From: DASUZB01 sp035535495
Lineage (GTDB): Bacteria > Actinomycetota > CALGFH01
Length of the DNA stretch: 11,387 nt
NCBI GenBank assembly: GCA_035535495.1
Contig: DATLQA010000177.1
Coordinates: forward strand, 1 to 11,387
Direction of reading: 5' to 3'
Below the pieces are notes generated by a model. It had not been told where the DNA came from and searched no databases. It worked only from the letters and a program-made list of their open reading frames with translations. The position numbers and the translations under genes were made by a program. Of this stretch, positions 1 to 5,625 are shown piece by piece (positions within the stretch are counted from its first letter, which is position 1; the number at the start of each line of letters is the position of its first letter).

Positions 1-2
1 CG

Positions 3-86
3 TTCAGGGTCCGGGATCTGTCGGTGCTCGTGCCGGGGTTGACGGCGCCGGGCACCCAGGGACCCTACCTGATGGTTGCGACGTGA
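3..86 (+). CDS. C-terminal end of an unidentified protein (partial, runs in from the left)
   Basis: Reading from base 3, an open frame of 27 codons ends at TGA 84-86. Nearly all its third positions are G or C, as in the real genes here, and its stop overlaps the start of the next gene in the form TGATG. The visible residues (ending in GPYLMVAT) carry no motif I recognise, so no function is offered. The open frame and the overlap are seen; that it is the tail of a real gene is inference. The competing frame starting at base 2 is also open but simply runs into the acetyltransferase. Confidence 0.35.
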   Translation, partial: FRVRDLSVLVPGLTAPGTQGPYLMVAT

Positions 87-742
87 TGGGAGGGTGTGGA
101 GACCTGGTGGTGGAGTGGGATGGCACGCTGGTGCTGACGACGCCGCGGCTGCTGCTGCGGACCTTCCGCCGCGACGACCTGCCGCACTACGCGGCGCTGA
201 ACGCCGACCCGGAGGTGGTGCGCTACCTCGGCGGCGCGCTGACCCGCCAGGACTCCGACGAGACCGCGGCGTGGGCGCAGGAGCTCCACGCGCGGGAGGG
301 GTTGGGCCTGCTTGCGGTTGAACGCCGCGGGGACGGCGCGTTTCTGGGGATGTGCGGCCTGCACCACCTGCAGTCGTATCCCGACGACGTGGAGGTGGCC
401 TGGCGGCTGGCTCGGGAGCACTGGGGGCAGGGCTACGCCACCGAGGCGGCGACCGGGTGGCTGGACCACGCCTTCGGCGTGCTGGGCTTGCCGCGGGTCA
501 TCTCGGTCACCGAGCCGCCGAACCTGCGCAGCCTGGCGGTGATGCGCCGGTTGGGGATGGTGTTCGACCACCAGGCCGAGGTCGAGGAGGACGGTGCGGT
601 CTTCCAGGCGGTGGTGTGTGCGATCACCAGCGCGCGGTGGCGCAGCCGCGCCGAGTGGCGCGGCAGCTTCTACGACATCAGGTCATCGGGGAGACGATCC
701 AGCAGGCGTACGGCATCGTCCGGTCCTGACCAGCCGGTCTGA
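86..742 (+). CDS. GNAT-family N-acetyltransferase, RimJ/RimL-like
   Basis: Probably transfers an acetyl group from acetyl-CoA to an amine on a protein or small molecule; the substrate cannot be read from the sequence. The frame shows the RimJ/RimL layout. An N-terminal strand reads LTTPRLLLRTF with the family's TxRLxLR motif. The acetyl-CoA-binding stretch HWGQGYATEA sits near residues 115-125, and NLRSLAVMRRLGM near 150-160 is the usual NxxSxxxxxxLGF helix. Length (218 aa) is longer than the usual 170-190 because of a basic, serine-rich tail of about 30 residues after the fold. Start: ATG 86 overlaps the preceding stop (TGATG), suggesting translational coupling. GTG 83 and GTG 107 or 110 (preceded by GGAGA at 98-102) are alternatives. 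Its stop lies one base from the stop of the convergent TetR gene. The family call is firm, the substrate unknown. Confidence 0.85.
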   Translation: MGGCGDLVVEWDGTLVLTTPRLLLRTFRRDDLPHYAALNADPEVVRYLGGALTRQDSDETAAWAQELHAREGLGLLAVERRGDGAFLGMCGLHHLQSYPDDVEVAWRLAREHWGQGYATEAATGWLDHAFGVLGLPRVISVTEPPNLRSLAVMRRLGMVFDHQAEVEEDGAVFQAVVCAITSARWRSRAEWRGSFYDIRSSGRRSSRRTASSGPDQPV

Positions 743-743
743 T

Positions 744-1316
744 CTATCTGCGCCTTAGGGCTGGCTGGTCAGTGGCTGCCTGGTCGTGGGCGGCGGCGCG
801 GGTCCGGAAGGCGGCGATCCCTTCCTGCCAGGCGGCTTGGGGATCGGTGCCGGCCGGCAGGCGGTGGGTGAGTTCGAGCATGACCATGCCGTGGGCGAAG
901 GCGAAGACCGCGCGGGCGAGCTGGGGGTCGCCGGTGGCGTGGAGCAGTGGCGCGGCGGTGCGTTCCTCAAGGCCGGTCGGGAGGCGGTCGCGGGGTAGCG
1001 GCTGGTCGGTCATGAGCCGGTACAGGTGGGGGTGGGCGAGCGCGAACCCGCGGTAGGCGGCGGTGATGCTGGCCAGTGGCTCGGCCGCGCCGTCCAGGGC
1101 GGTTTCGAACGCGGCGGCGGCGTCCTCGAAGCCGGTGGTGATGATGGCCGCCTCGAGGGCGGCCTTGTCGGGCAGGTGCTTGTACAGGGAGGGGGCGCGG
1201 ATGCCGAGGCGGTCGGCGAGCCGGCGCATCGTCAGGGCCGCGGCCCCTTCCTGTTCGAGCAGCTCCCGGGCGGCCACGACGATCTGGCGGGCCCGAGGGG
1301 ACAGCGGCTCAGCCAC
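744..1316 (-). CDS. TetR/AcrR-family transcriptional repressor
   Basis: A one-component regulator whose N-terminal helix-turn-helix binds palindromic DNA and whose C-terminal domain binds a ligand. The HTH is clear in the first 50 residues: ARQIVVAARELLEQEG, then LTMRRLADRLGIRAPSLYKH with the family's SLYxHxxxK signature. The C-terminal part (FALAHPHLYRLM, later FAFAHGMVMLEL) resembles the WHG-type TetR ligand domain. The chosen GTG start at 1316 gives 190 aa and begins just before the conserved region. An upstream ATG at 1373 in the same frame would add 19 residues atypical of the family. GTG 1316 overlaps the stop of a 27-codon ORF, suggesting coupling. It is the last gene of a unit with the SRPBCC gene, and the twin palindromes in front of that gene are its likely operators. 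The ligand is unknown. Confidence 0.9.
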   Translation of the reverse strand: MAEPLSPRARQIVVAARELLEQEGAAALTMRRLADRLGIRAPSLYKHLPDKAALEAAIITTGFEDAAAAFETALDGAAEPLASITAAYRGFALAHPHLYRLMTDQPLPRDRLPTGLEERTAAPLLHATGDPQLARAVFAFAHGMVMLELTHRLPAGTDPQAAWQEGIAAFRTRAAAHDQAATDQPALRRR

Positions 1317-1392
1317 GCTGGAACCCTGCCGCGGTCCGCAGGCCAAAGCCCAGGCAGCGGTCGAGGCCGACATGGGCCAGGGCGTGCCGCAT
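1309..1392 (-). CDS. 27-codon ORF with strong ribosome-binding site between SRPBCC and tetR genes
   Basis: AGGAG at 1399-1403 is spaced six bases from ATG 1390-1392, the best translation signal in this stretch. It opens a frame of 27 codons beginning MRHALAHVGLDRC and ending at TGA 1309-1311. That stop overlaps the GTG start of the TetR gene, and the ATG lies two bases after the SRPBCC stop. It may be a short coupling or leader peptide that delivers ribosomes to tetR. Alternatively the signal may serve tetR through the upstream ATG at 1373, or the ORF may be a remnant. No homology is recognised. Signal and frame are seen; translation is inferred. Confidence 0.35.
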   Translation of the reverse strand: MRHALAHVGLDRCLGFGLRTAAGFQRG

Positions 1393-1394
1393 GG

Positions 1395-1880
1395 TCATCT
1401 CCTGACGGATTCGCCCCCGGTGGGGCCCGGCGGCTCGGAGGGCTGGGGGTGCTCGGCGCGGCGCTTGAGGGCCTGGTTCATCAGCTCGATGGCGGGCAGG
1501 GTGTGGCGGTCCAGCGACTTGGCCATCAGCGGTGCCAGCAGCCCGCGGAATTGTTCCTGCTGGACCAGACGGACCTGGCCGTCGCCGAGCTGCTGGATGG
1601 TGAAGGTGTGATCGCCGTCGAAGATGCCGGGTGCGAGCATGTGGCCGAGCCAGCGCAGCCGCCGGCCGGGGTCGGCCTCGAGCACGGTGGGGCGGAGGGT
1701 GATGCCGCGGCCGCCGACGGGTTGCATGCGGTTGGTCAGCCGCTCGCCCACGCGGGCGGTGCCGTGGGCCTGGGTGATGAACGGGTTCCACTGAGGATAG
1801 GCGGCGAAGTCGGTGAGGACCTCCCAGACCCGGTCCGGGGTGGCTTGGATGTCGATCTGGGCGTGGAGCTGCTTGGCCAT
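1395..1880 (-). CDS. SRPBCC-domain protein (polyketide cyclase/dehydrase-like, START fold)
   Basis: A single-domain 161-aa protein of the SRPBCC superfamily, whose helix-grip fold encloses a hydrophobic ligand pocket. The N-terminal IDIQATPDRVWEVLTDFAAY and PQWNPFI form the hallmark beta-strand, helix and W-x-P segment of polyketide_cyc2 members. The C-terminal stretch QFRGLLAPLMAKSLDRH is the long amphipathic helix that closes the pocket. The tail after about residue 140 is Pro/Glu/Gly-rich and probably disordered. The ATG at 1878-1880 follows a strong GAGGAGGG (1885-1891) at correct spacing. It is the first gene of the operon with tetR, directly behind a promoter carrying two palindromic operators. 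A ligand-binding protein co-regulated with a TetR sensor suggests handling of a small hydrophobic compound, but the compound and any enzymatic activity are unknown. Confidence 0.87.
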   Translation of the reverse strand: MAKQLHAQIDIQATPDRVWEVLTDFAAYPQWNPFITQAHGTARVGERLTNRMQPVGGRGITLRPTVLEADPGRRLRWLGHMLAPGIFDGDHTFTIQQLGDGQVRLVQQEQFRGLLAPLMAKSLDRHTLPAIELMNQALKRRAEHPQPSEPPGPTGGESVRR

Positions 1881-1895
1881 GGTGCCCTCCTCAGA

Positions 1896-1912
1896 GGCTA
1901 ACGCTGTTAGCC
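1896..1912. promoter_or_regulatory. TetR operator 1, over the transcription start
   Basis: GGCTAACGCTGTTAGCC has the same 7-bp arms as operator 2 with the centre GCT instead of AGC, so it is the same site in opposite orientation. It covers the predicted start of transcription, between the -10 box and the ribosome-binding site. Two closely spaced sites suggest cooperative binding of two dimers or a tight off state. Confidence 0.78.
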
Positions 1913-1914
1913 CA

Positions 1915-1943
1915 ACCGTAGGCTAACAGCGTTAGCCTGTCAA
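1915..1943 (-). promoter_or_regulatory. Promoter of the SRPBCC-tetR operon
   Basis: On the minus strand a consensus -35 TTGACA (1938-1943) is followed by exactly 17 bases and a -10 TACGGT (1915-1920, matching TANNNT). Transcription would start near 1908, giving a leader of about 28 nt with the Shine-Dalgarno for the SRPBCC gene. The 17-base spacer is itself a perfect-arm palindrome, so repressor and RNA polymerase binding would exclude each other. Confidence 0.8.
1921..1937. promoter_or_regulatory. TetR operator 2, inside the promoter spacer
   Basis: GGCTAACAGCGTTAGCC is a palindrome with 7-bp arms (GGCTAAC/GTTAGCC) around a 3-bp centre. It occupies precisely the -35/-10 spacer. It is the reverse complement of the palindrome at 1896-1912, and their centres are 25 bp apart. 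The size and layout fit a TetR-family operator; that the linked TetR protein binds it is inferred from position. Confidence 0.8.
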
Positions 1944-1985
1944 GGAGGAACTTCCCGTGCGGTGGCGGCGGGTGTGGTCGGCGCG

Positions 1986-1991
1986 TAGGCT
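1986..1991 (+). promoter_or_regulatory. Probable -10 box of the SRP RNA gene
   Basis: TAGGCT fits the actinobacterial TANNNT -10 and ends six bases before the structurally predicted 5' end of the SRP RNA at 1997, the right distance for a start site. No good -35 lies 16-19 bases upstream, where the sequence is GC-rich. The call rests on the -10 and its exact position. Confidence 0.5.
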
Positions 1992-1996
1992 CGGGC

Positions 1997-2271
1997 GCGG
2001 ACCGTGCTAGGTGGGGAGCCAGCGGTGCCCTGTACCCGCAATCCGCTCTAGCGGGGCTGAATCCCCACCCGAGGGCACGCGTCCGGAGGTCAGCGCCAGG
2101 CACGGGGTGTTGACGGTCAGGTCCCGCGCGACGTCACCTCGCGAACCGCGTCAGGTCCGGGAGGAAGCAGCGCTAAGTGAGCACTGACGGGTGCCGCGGG
2201 GTTGCCGGGCTCGAGCTACCGGTCTGGTAGGCGCTCCGGGCGACGCGTTCGACGGTGGGTGCACGGTCCGC
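1997..2271 (+). ncRNA. ffs: Signal recognition particle RNA, large (Alu-domain) bacterial type
   Basis: RNA scaffold of the signal recognition particle, which with the Ffh protein targets nascent membrane proteins to the translocon. The apical Ffh-binding loop is at about 2149-2186: GTCAGGTCC, a GGGA tetraloop (GNRA class), then GAGGAAGCAGC. Unlike short 4.5S RNAs it also has the 5' Alu domain: GTGCTAGGTGGGGAG, GGTGCCCTGTA and CGCAATCCGCTCTAGC (2004-2052) match the Bacillus subtilis scRNA pattern almost base for base, as do GGTGTTGACG (2106-2115) and GTGCCGCGGGGTTGCC (2191-2206). Helix GGTGGGGA/TCCCCACC (2010-2017 with 2062-2069) forms. The ends are set by a perfect 11-bp helix, 1997-2007 with 2261-2271, giving 275 nt against about 271 in B. 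subtilis. Location just upstream of dnaX is typical. The comparison with Bacillus is from memory of that sequence. Confidence 0.93.
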
Positions 2272-2328
2272 TCATCTTCCCGCCCCGGGCAATGGTTTGC
2301 GGCCGGCGAGGGCGTCGCGGCGCGATGG

Positions 2329-2334
2329 TATTCT
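2329..2334 (+). promoter_or_regulatory. Possible -10 box for dnaX
   Basis: TATTCT lies in the gap between the SRP RNA and dnaX and matches the TANNNT pattern. Transcription from about 2340 would give a leader of about 65 nt that is rich in C and T and poor in G, with little potential for structure. No convincing -35 is visible, so dnaX may instead be co-transcribed with the SRP RNA. Confidence 0.35.
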
Positions 2335-2405
2335 CGCCCCTCAACCAGCCGCTTCCCCCTCGCTACCACCCTTCCAGCCAGCGCGTCCGCGGACTCATCC
2401 AGCTC

Positions 2406-4436
2406 ATGGCGTACATCTCGCTCTACCGCAAGTGGCGGCCCCAGACCTTCGCCGACATCTTCGGGCAGGACCACGTGGTCGGGACCTTGGTGAACGCCAT
2501 CCGGACCGGCCAGGTCCACCATGCCCTGCTGTTCACCGGCACCCGCGGCACCGGCAAGACCTCGACCGCCCGGATCTTCGCCAAGGCGCTCAACTGCGAG
2601 CGGGGTCCGACGCCGGAGCCGTGCAACGTCTGCGAGCAGTGCCGGTCGATCACCGACGGCACCAACCTGGACGTGGTGGAAATCGACGCGGCCAGCCACG
2701 GCTCCGTGGACGACACCCGTGACCTGCGCGAGAAGGCGAGCTACGCGCCGGCGGCGGCCCGCTTCAAGGTCTACATCATCGACGAGGCCCACATGGTCAC
2801 CCCCCAGGGCTTCAACGCCATGCTGAAGGTCCTGGAGGAGCCGCCGGAGCACGTCCGCTTCGTCTTCTGCACCACCGAACCGCAGAAGGTCATCGAGGCC
2901 ATCCGCTCACGCTGCCAGCAACACGACTTCCGGCGCGTGCGGGCGGCCCGGCTGGTCGAGCACTTCGTCCAGGTGTGCGAGGCGGAGGGCGTGGAGGCCG
3001 AGCCGGCCGCGCTGGAGATGATCGCCAGGGCCGCCGACGGCTCGGTGCGGGACGGCCAGAGCCGCCTCGACCAGGTGCTCACGTTCGTCGGCGGCGGCCG
3101 GATCCGGCTGGACGACGTCGCCAAGGTGCTCGGCGCGCTCCCCGACGAACTCCGCTTCGAGCTGGCCGAGGCGCTCGCGGCCCACCGCGTCGGCGAGGTC
3201 TTCGCGTGTGTCGAGCGGGTCGCCGAGGCCGGCTACGACCTGCACCAGTTCGCCAGGGAGGCGCTGGAGCACACCCGCGACCTCTACGTCACCAGGGTCG
3301 CGCCCGAGTCGGCCACGCTGGTCGACGCGACCGCGGAGCGGCGCGAGCGCCTGGCCGCGCAGGCCGAGCGCTTCGGCCCTGGCGAGCTGGGCCGGGTGGT
3401 CCGCATCCTCGGGGACCTCTACCTCGACCTGCGCACCGCCACCGACCAGCGCCTGGTGCTCGAGGTCGGCCTGGCCAGGGCCGCCCTGCCCGAAGCCTCC
3501 CTGGACGCCGACGCCCTGCTGGCCAGGATCGAGCGGCTGGAGCGGCGCCTGGCCATCGGCCAGGCAGAGGCCGCCACCGGCACCCCGTCGCCGCCGCGAT
3601 CCGAGGTGACCGCCGCTCCGCCACGACCGGGCGGGGGCGAGGAGGCCGGCCGCACCGCCGAGGTCCGTGCGGCACCGGCCACCGCCCAAGGATCCGGGGC
3701 CGCCGAGGGCGGCAGGACCGGCGGCGGTCGCCGCCGTGCCACCGAGACCGCGGCCGGCGAGCCGCCTGCCGAGGATGCCGCGCCCCCGTCGGGCGGTCGC
3801 CGTCAGGCAACGCCGGAGCCGAAGCCGGCTCGCGACCGGTCCGGGTCCCCTCGCCAGGCGGCGGCCGAGGAGCCGGCTCCCGACTGGGCCGCGCCGGCGC
3901 CGCCGGCGGCGCCGGTCGATCTGGACCTGGTGGTCCGCTCCTGGCCGCTGGTGCTGGAGAAGGTCCGCGCCGCCAGCCGGGTGGTGGCCACCTTCCTTGA
4001 CCACGGCCGCCCGGTCGCCCTCGAGGGCCGCCAGGTGGTGGTGGAGTTCCCGCAGCAGGCCCGCTTCTACGCCGACGCCCTTGGCCAGGAGGGGCGCAGC
4101 CGGCGGGTCGACGCCGCCATGGACGCGGTGCTCGGCGGGAACCTGGAGATCCGCATCCGCCTCGGCCAGGGCACCGTCGAGCTGGCCGTGGAAGAGCCGC
4201 CGCTCGCCGGCCGGTCGGGCCCGCCCGACCTGGTCTCGGTCGAGTTCGAGGTGGACCCCGACAACGACGCGGGTGAGGAGCTGGACGCCGACGCCGACGC
4301 TCGCGCGGTGGCAGACTGGGCCGCGCAGCAGCTCGGAGGCGAGGTCATCGAGGAGCGTCCCAACGACGCCGAGACGCGCCGCTCCTCGGCTCCCAAGAAG
4401 CGGGGGTCCGGGGGCTCACGCAGCCGCAGGCAGTGA
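2406..4436 (+). CDS. dnaX: DNA polymerase III subunit gamma/tau
   Basis: ATPase of the clamp-loader complex that opens the beta clamp and loads it on primed DNA during replication. The 676-aa protein starts MAYISLYRKWRPQTFADIFGQ, the near-invariant DnaX N-terminus. Walker A GTRGTGKT is at 45-52. Zinc-binding cysteines are C64, C73, C76 and C79. Walker B IIDEAH is at 124-129, sensor FCTTEPQ near 154-160, and the SRC arginine-finger motif at 168-170. AAA+ and collar domains run to about 390. A Pro/Ala/Gly/Arg-rich linker follows to about 565, then a C-terminal tau domain (DLDLVVRSWPLVLEKVRA onward). ATG 2406 is chosen because the conserved start begins there and the upstream frame lies in the SRP RNA; no clear Shine-Dalgarno precedes it. 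I see no A-rich slippery heptamer for making a short gamma form. First protein gene of dnaX-ybaB-recR. Confidence 0.96.
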   Translation: MAYISLYRKWRPQTFADIFGQDHVVGTLVNAIRTGQVHHALLFTGTRGTGKTSTARIFAKALNCERGPTPEPCNVCEQCRSITDGTNLDVVEIDAASHGSVDDTRDLREKASYAPAAARFKVYIIDEAHMVTPQGFNAMLKVLEEPPEHVRFVFCTTEPQKVIEAIRSRCQQHDFRRVRAARLVEHFVQVCEAEGVEAEPAALEMIARAADGSVRDGQSRLDQVLTFVGGGRIRLDDVAKVLGALPDELRFELAEALAAHRVGEVFACVERVAEAGYDLHQFAREALEHTRDLYVTRVAPESATLVDATAERRERLAAQAERFGPGELGRVVRILGDLYLDLRTATDQRLVLEVGLARAALPEASLDADALLARIERLERRLAIGQAEAATGTPSPPRSEVTAAPPRPGGGEEAGRTAEVRAAPATAQGSGAAEGGRTGGGRRRATETAAGEPPAEDAAPPSGGRRQATPEPKPARDRSGSPRQAAAEEPAPDWAAPAPPAAPVDLDLVVRSWPLVLEKVRAASRVVATFLDHGRPVALEGRQVVVEFPQQARFYADALGQEGRSRRVDAAMDAVLGGNLEIRIRLGQGTVELAVEEPPLAGRSGPPDLVSVEFEVDPDNDAGEELDADADARAVADWAAQQLGGEVIEERPNDAETRRSSAPKKRGSGGSRSRRQ

Positions 4437-4473
4437 CCGTGGCTGGCCGGCCAGGCGAGGAAAGGGGCAGCAG

Positions 4474-4827
4474 GTGAGCAGGGGTCGTGGTGGCTACGCC
4501 GGTGGCGGTGGCTTCAACCCGAATCAGATGCTGAAGCAGCTCCAGAAGGTGCAGCAGCAGATGGAGGACGCCCAGGCCAAGCTCGCCGAGGAGGTCGTCG
4601 AGGGCACGGCCGGCGGTGGCGTGGTCACCGCCAAGGTCACCGGCGACAGCCTGGTGGAGTCGGTCACCATCGACCCGTCGGCGCTCGATCCCGACGACGT
4701 CGAGATGCTCGGTGACCTGATCACCGCGGCGGTCAACGACGGGCTGCGCAAGGCCAAGGAGCTGGCCGCCGATCGCCTGGGCGGCATCACCCAGGGCATG
4801 GGTCTGCCTCCGGGCCTCGGCCTGTAG
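4474..4827 (+). CDS. YbaB/EbfC-family nucleoid-associated protein
   Basis: Small DNA-binding protein that forms dimers and coats DNA; the family (YbaB/EbfC) is almost always encoded between dnaX and recR, as here. The 117-aa product has a Gly-rich N-terminus, then the family core. A helix follows MLKQLQKVQQQMEDAQAKL (about residues 19-37), then GTAGGGVVTAKVTGD near 44-58 and VESVTIDPSALDPDDVEML near 61-79. A second helix with AVNDGLRKAKELAADRLG and a Gly/Leu-rich tail (GLPPGLGL) complete it. GTG 4474 follows GAGGAAAGG (4457-4465) at about eight bases. The start is 37 bases after the dnaX stop and the end is 14 bases before recR, consistent with one transcript. Length is normal for the family; the residues before the first helix are slightly longer than in enterobacteria. 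Confidence 0.94.
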   Translation: MSRGRGGYAGGGGFNPNQMLKQLQKVQQQMEDAQAKLAEEVVEGTAGGGVVTAKVTGDSLVESVTIDPSALDPDDVEMLGDLITAAVNDGLRKAKELAADRLGGITQGMGLPPGLGL

Positions 4828-4841
4828 TCGGGAGTGGTTTC

Positions 4842-5444
4842 GTGCTGTACGAAGGGCCGGTGCAGGACCTGATCGACGAGCTCGGGCGGCTGCCAGGGGT
4901 CGGTCCCAAGAGCGCCCAGCGGATCGCCTTCCACCTGCTCAAGGTGGAGCCAGCCGACGCGGAGCGGCTGGCAAGGGCGATCCACGAGGTCAAGGCGAAG
5001 GTCCACTTCTGCAAGGTCTGCTTCAACGTCGCCGAGGGCGAGCTCTGCCGCATCTGCCGTGACCCGCGCCGCGACCCGTCCCTGGTGTGCGTGGTCGAGG
5101 AGCCACGCGACCTGGTCGCGGTCGAGCGTACTCAGGAGTTCAAGGGCCGCTACCACGTGCTCGGCGGCGCGATCAGCCCGATCGAGGGCATCGGCCCTGA
5201 CGACCTCCGCATCCGGGAGCTGCTCCGCCGGCTCGAGTCGGAGGGCGTCCGCGAGGTGATCCTCGCCACCAACCCCAACATCGAGGGCGAGGCCACCGCC
5301 ATGTACCTGGCCCGGCTGCTCACCCCGCTGGGCGTCAGGGTCACCAGGATCGCCAGCGGCCTGCCGGTCGGCGGTGACCTGGAGTACGCCGACGAGATCA
5401 CCCTCGGCCGGGCATTCGCCGGCCGCCGCGACATGCCCGCGTGA
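4842..5444 (+). CDS. recR: Recombination mediator RecR
   Basis: Works with RecO (and RecF) to load RecA on SSB-coated single-stranded DNA at gaps. The 200-aa length is standard. A helix-hairpin-helix is at residues 10-30 (LIDELGRLPGVGPKSAQRIA). A C4 zinc finger uses C57, C60, C69 and C72 (FCKVCFNVAEGELCRIC). The Toprim domain follows from about 80 to 175, with VVEEPRDLVAVERT and ATNPNIEGEATAMYLARLL, whose acidic residues are the family's conserved ones. A final YADEITLGRAFAGRR forms the C-terminal region of the ring-forming RecR. GTG 4842 has GGGAG (4830-4834) seven bases upstream. It is the third gene of the dnaX-ybaB-recR unit. All expected motifs are present. Confidence 0.97.
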   Translation: MLYEGPVQDLIDELGRLPGVGPKSAQRIAFHLLKVEPADAERLARAIHEVKAKVHFCKVCFNVAEGELCRICRDPRRDPSLVCVVEEPRDLVAVERTQEFKGRYHVLGGAISPIEGIGPDDLRIRELLRRLESEGVREVILATNPNIEGEATAMYLARLLTPLGVRVTRIASGLPVGGDLEYADEITLGRAFAGRRDMPA

Positions 5445-5468
5445 CCGCCGCGCGGCCACCGGCGGCGG
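5445..5468 (+). terminator. Weak GC hairpin directly after recR
   Basis: CCGCCG (5445-5450) can pair with CGGCGG (5460-5465 or 5463-5468), followed by CTTCGTT rather than a true T-run. It may help end the dnaX-recR transcript, but such short GC stems are common by chance in this base composition. Confidence 0.25.
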
Positions 5469-5521
5469 CTTCGTTACCAGGCCGCGACGAGGGCGAAAGC
5501 GCCCTGTCTGCCTGCGCTTGG

Positions 5522-5527
5522 TAGGCT
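5522..5527 (+). promoter_or_regulatory. Possible -10 box for lysC
   Basis: TAGGCT, identical to the -10 proposed for the SRP RNA, lies in the 181-base gap between recR and lysC. A start near 5534 would give a leader of about 92 nt that contains a large hairpin. No clear -35 is seen 16-19 bases upstream. Confidence 0.4.
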
Positions 5528-5535
5528 GCATCGTC

Positions 5536-5593
5536 GGGGGCAGCCCGCACTGAGGCTGGGCCTGGAACGCCGGGCAGTGCCGTCCGGGCCCCC
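5536..5593 (+). promoter_or_regulatory. Structured leader hairpin upstream of lysC
   Basis: GGGGGC (5536-5541) pairs with GCCCCC (5588-5593), and inside it GCACTG (5547-5552) pairs with CAGTGC (5575-5580). The result is a two-tier hairpin of about 58 nt ending 21 bases before the Shine-Dalgarno AAGGGAG (5615-5621). There is no T-run, so it is not a standard terminator. It could affect lysC expression, but it does not match the lysine riboswitch as I know it, and a regulatory role is only inference. Confidence 0.35.
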
Positions 5594-5625
5594 ACGAATC
5601 CCAGATCGCGTGGTAAGGGAGCCTC

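Noticed and set aside
2202..2405. Longer dnaX reading frame starting at 2202
   Set aside because: The extra 68 codons overlap the 3' part of the SRP RNA and precede the conserved DnaX N-terminus at 2406.
2907..4004. Long frames overlapping dnaX on both strands (also 2975-4000 and 3667-4436 on plus)
   Set aside because: They are GC-rich shadows of dnaX; the repetitive Arg/Gly/Pro translations come from the low-complexity linker region.
2406..4436. Programmed frameshift in dnaX to make a short gamma subunit
   Set aside because: No A-rich slippery heptamer with downstream stem is visible; the frame is intact to the tau C-terminus.
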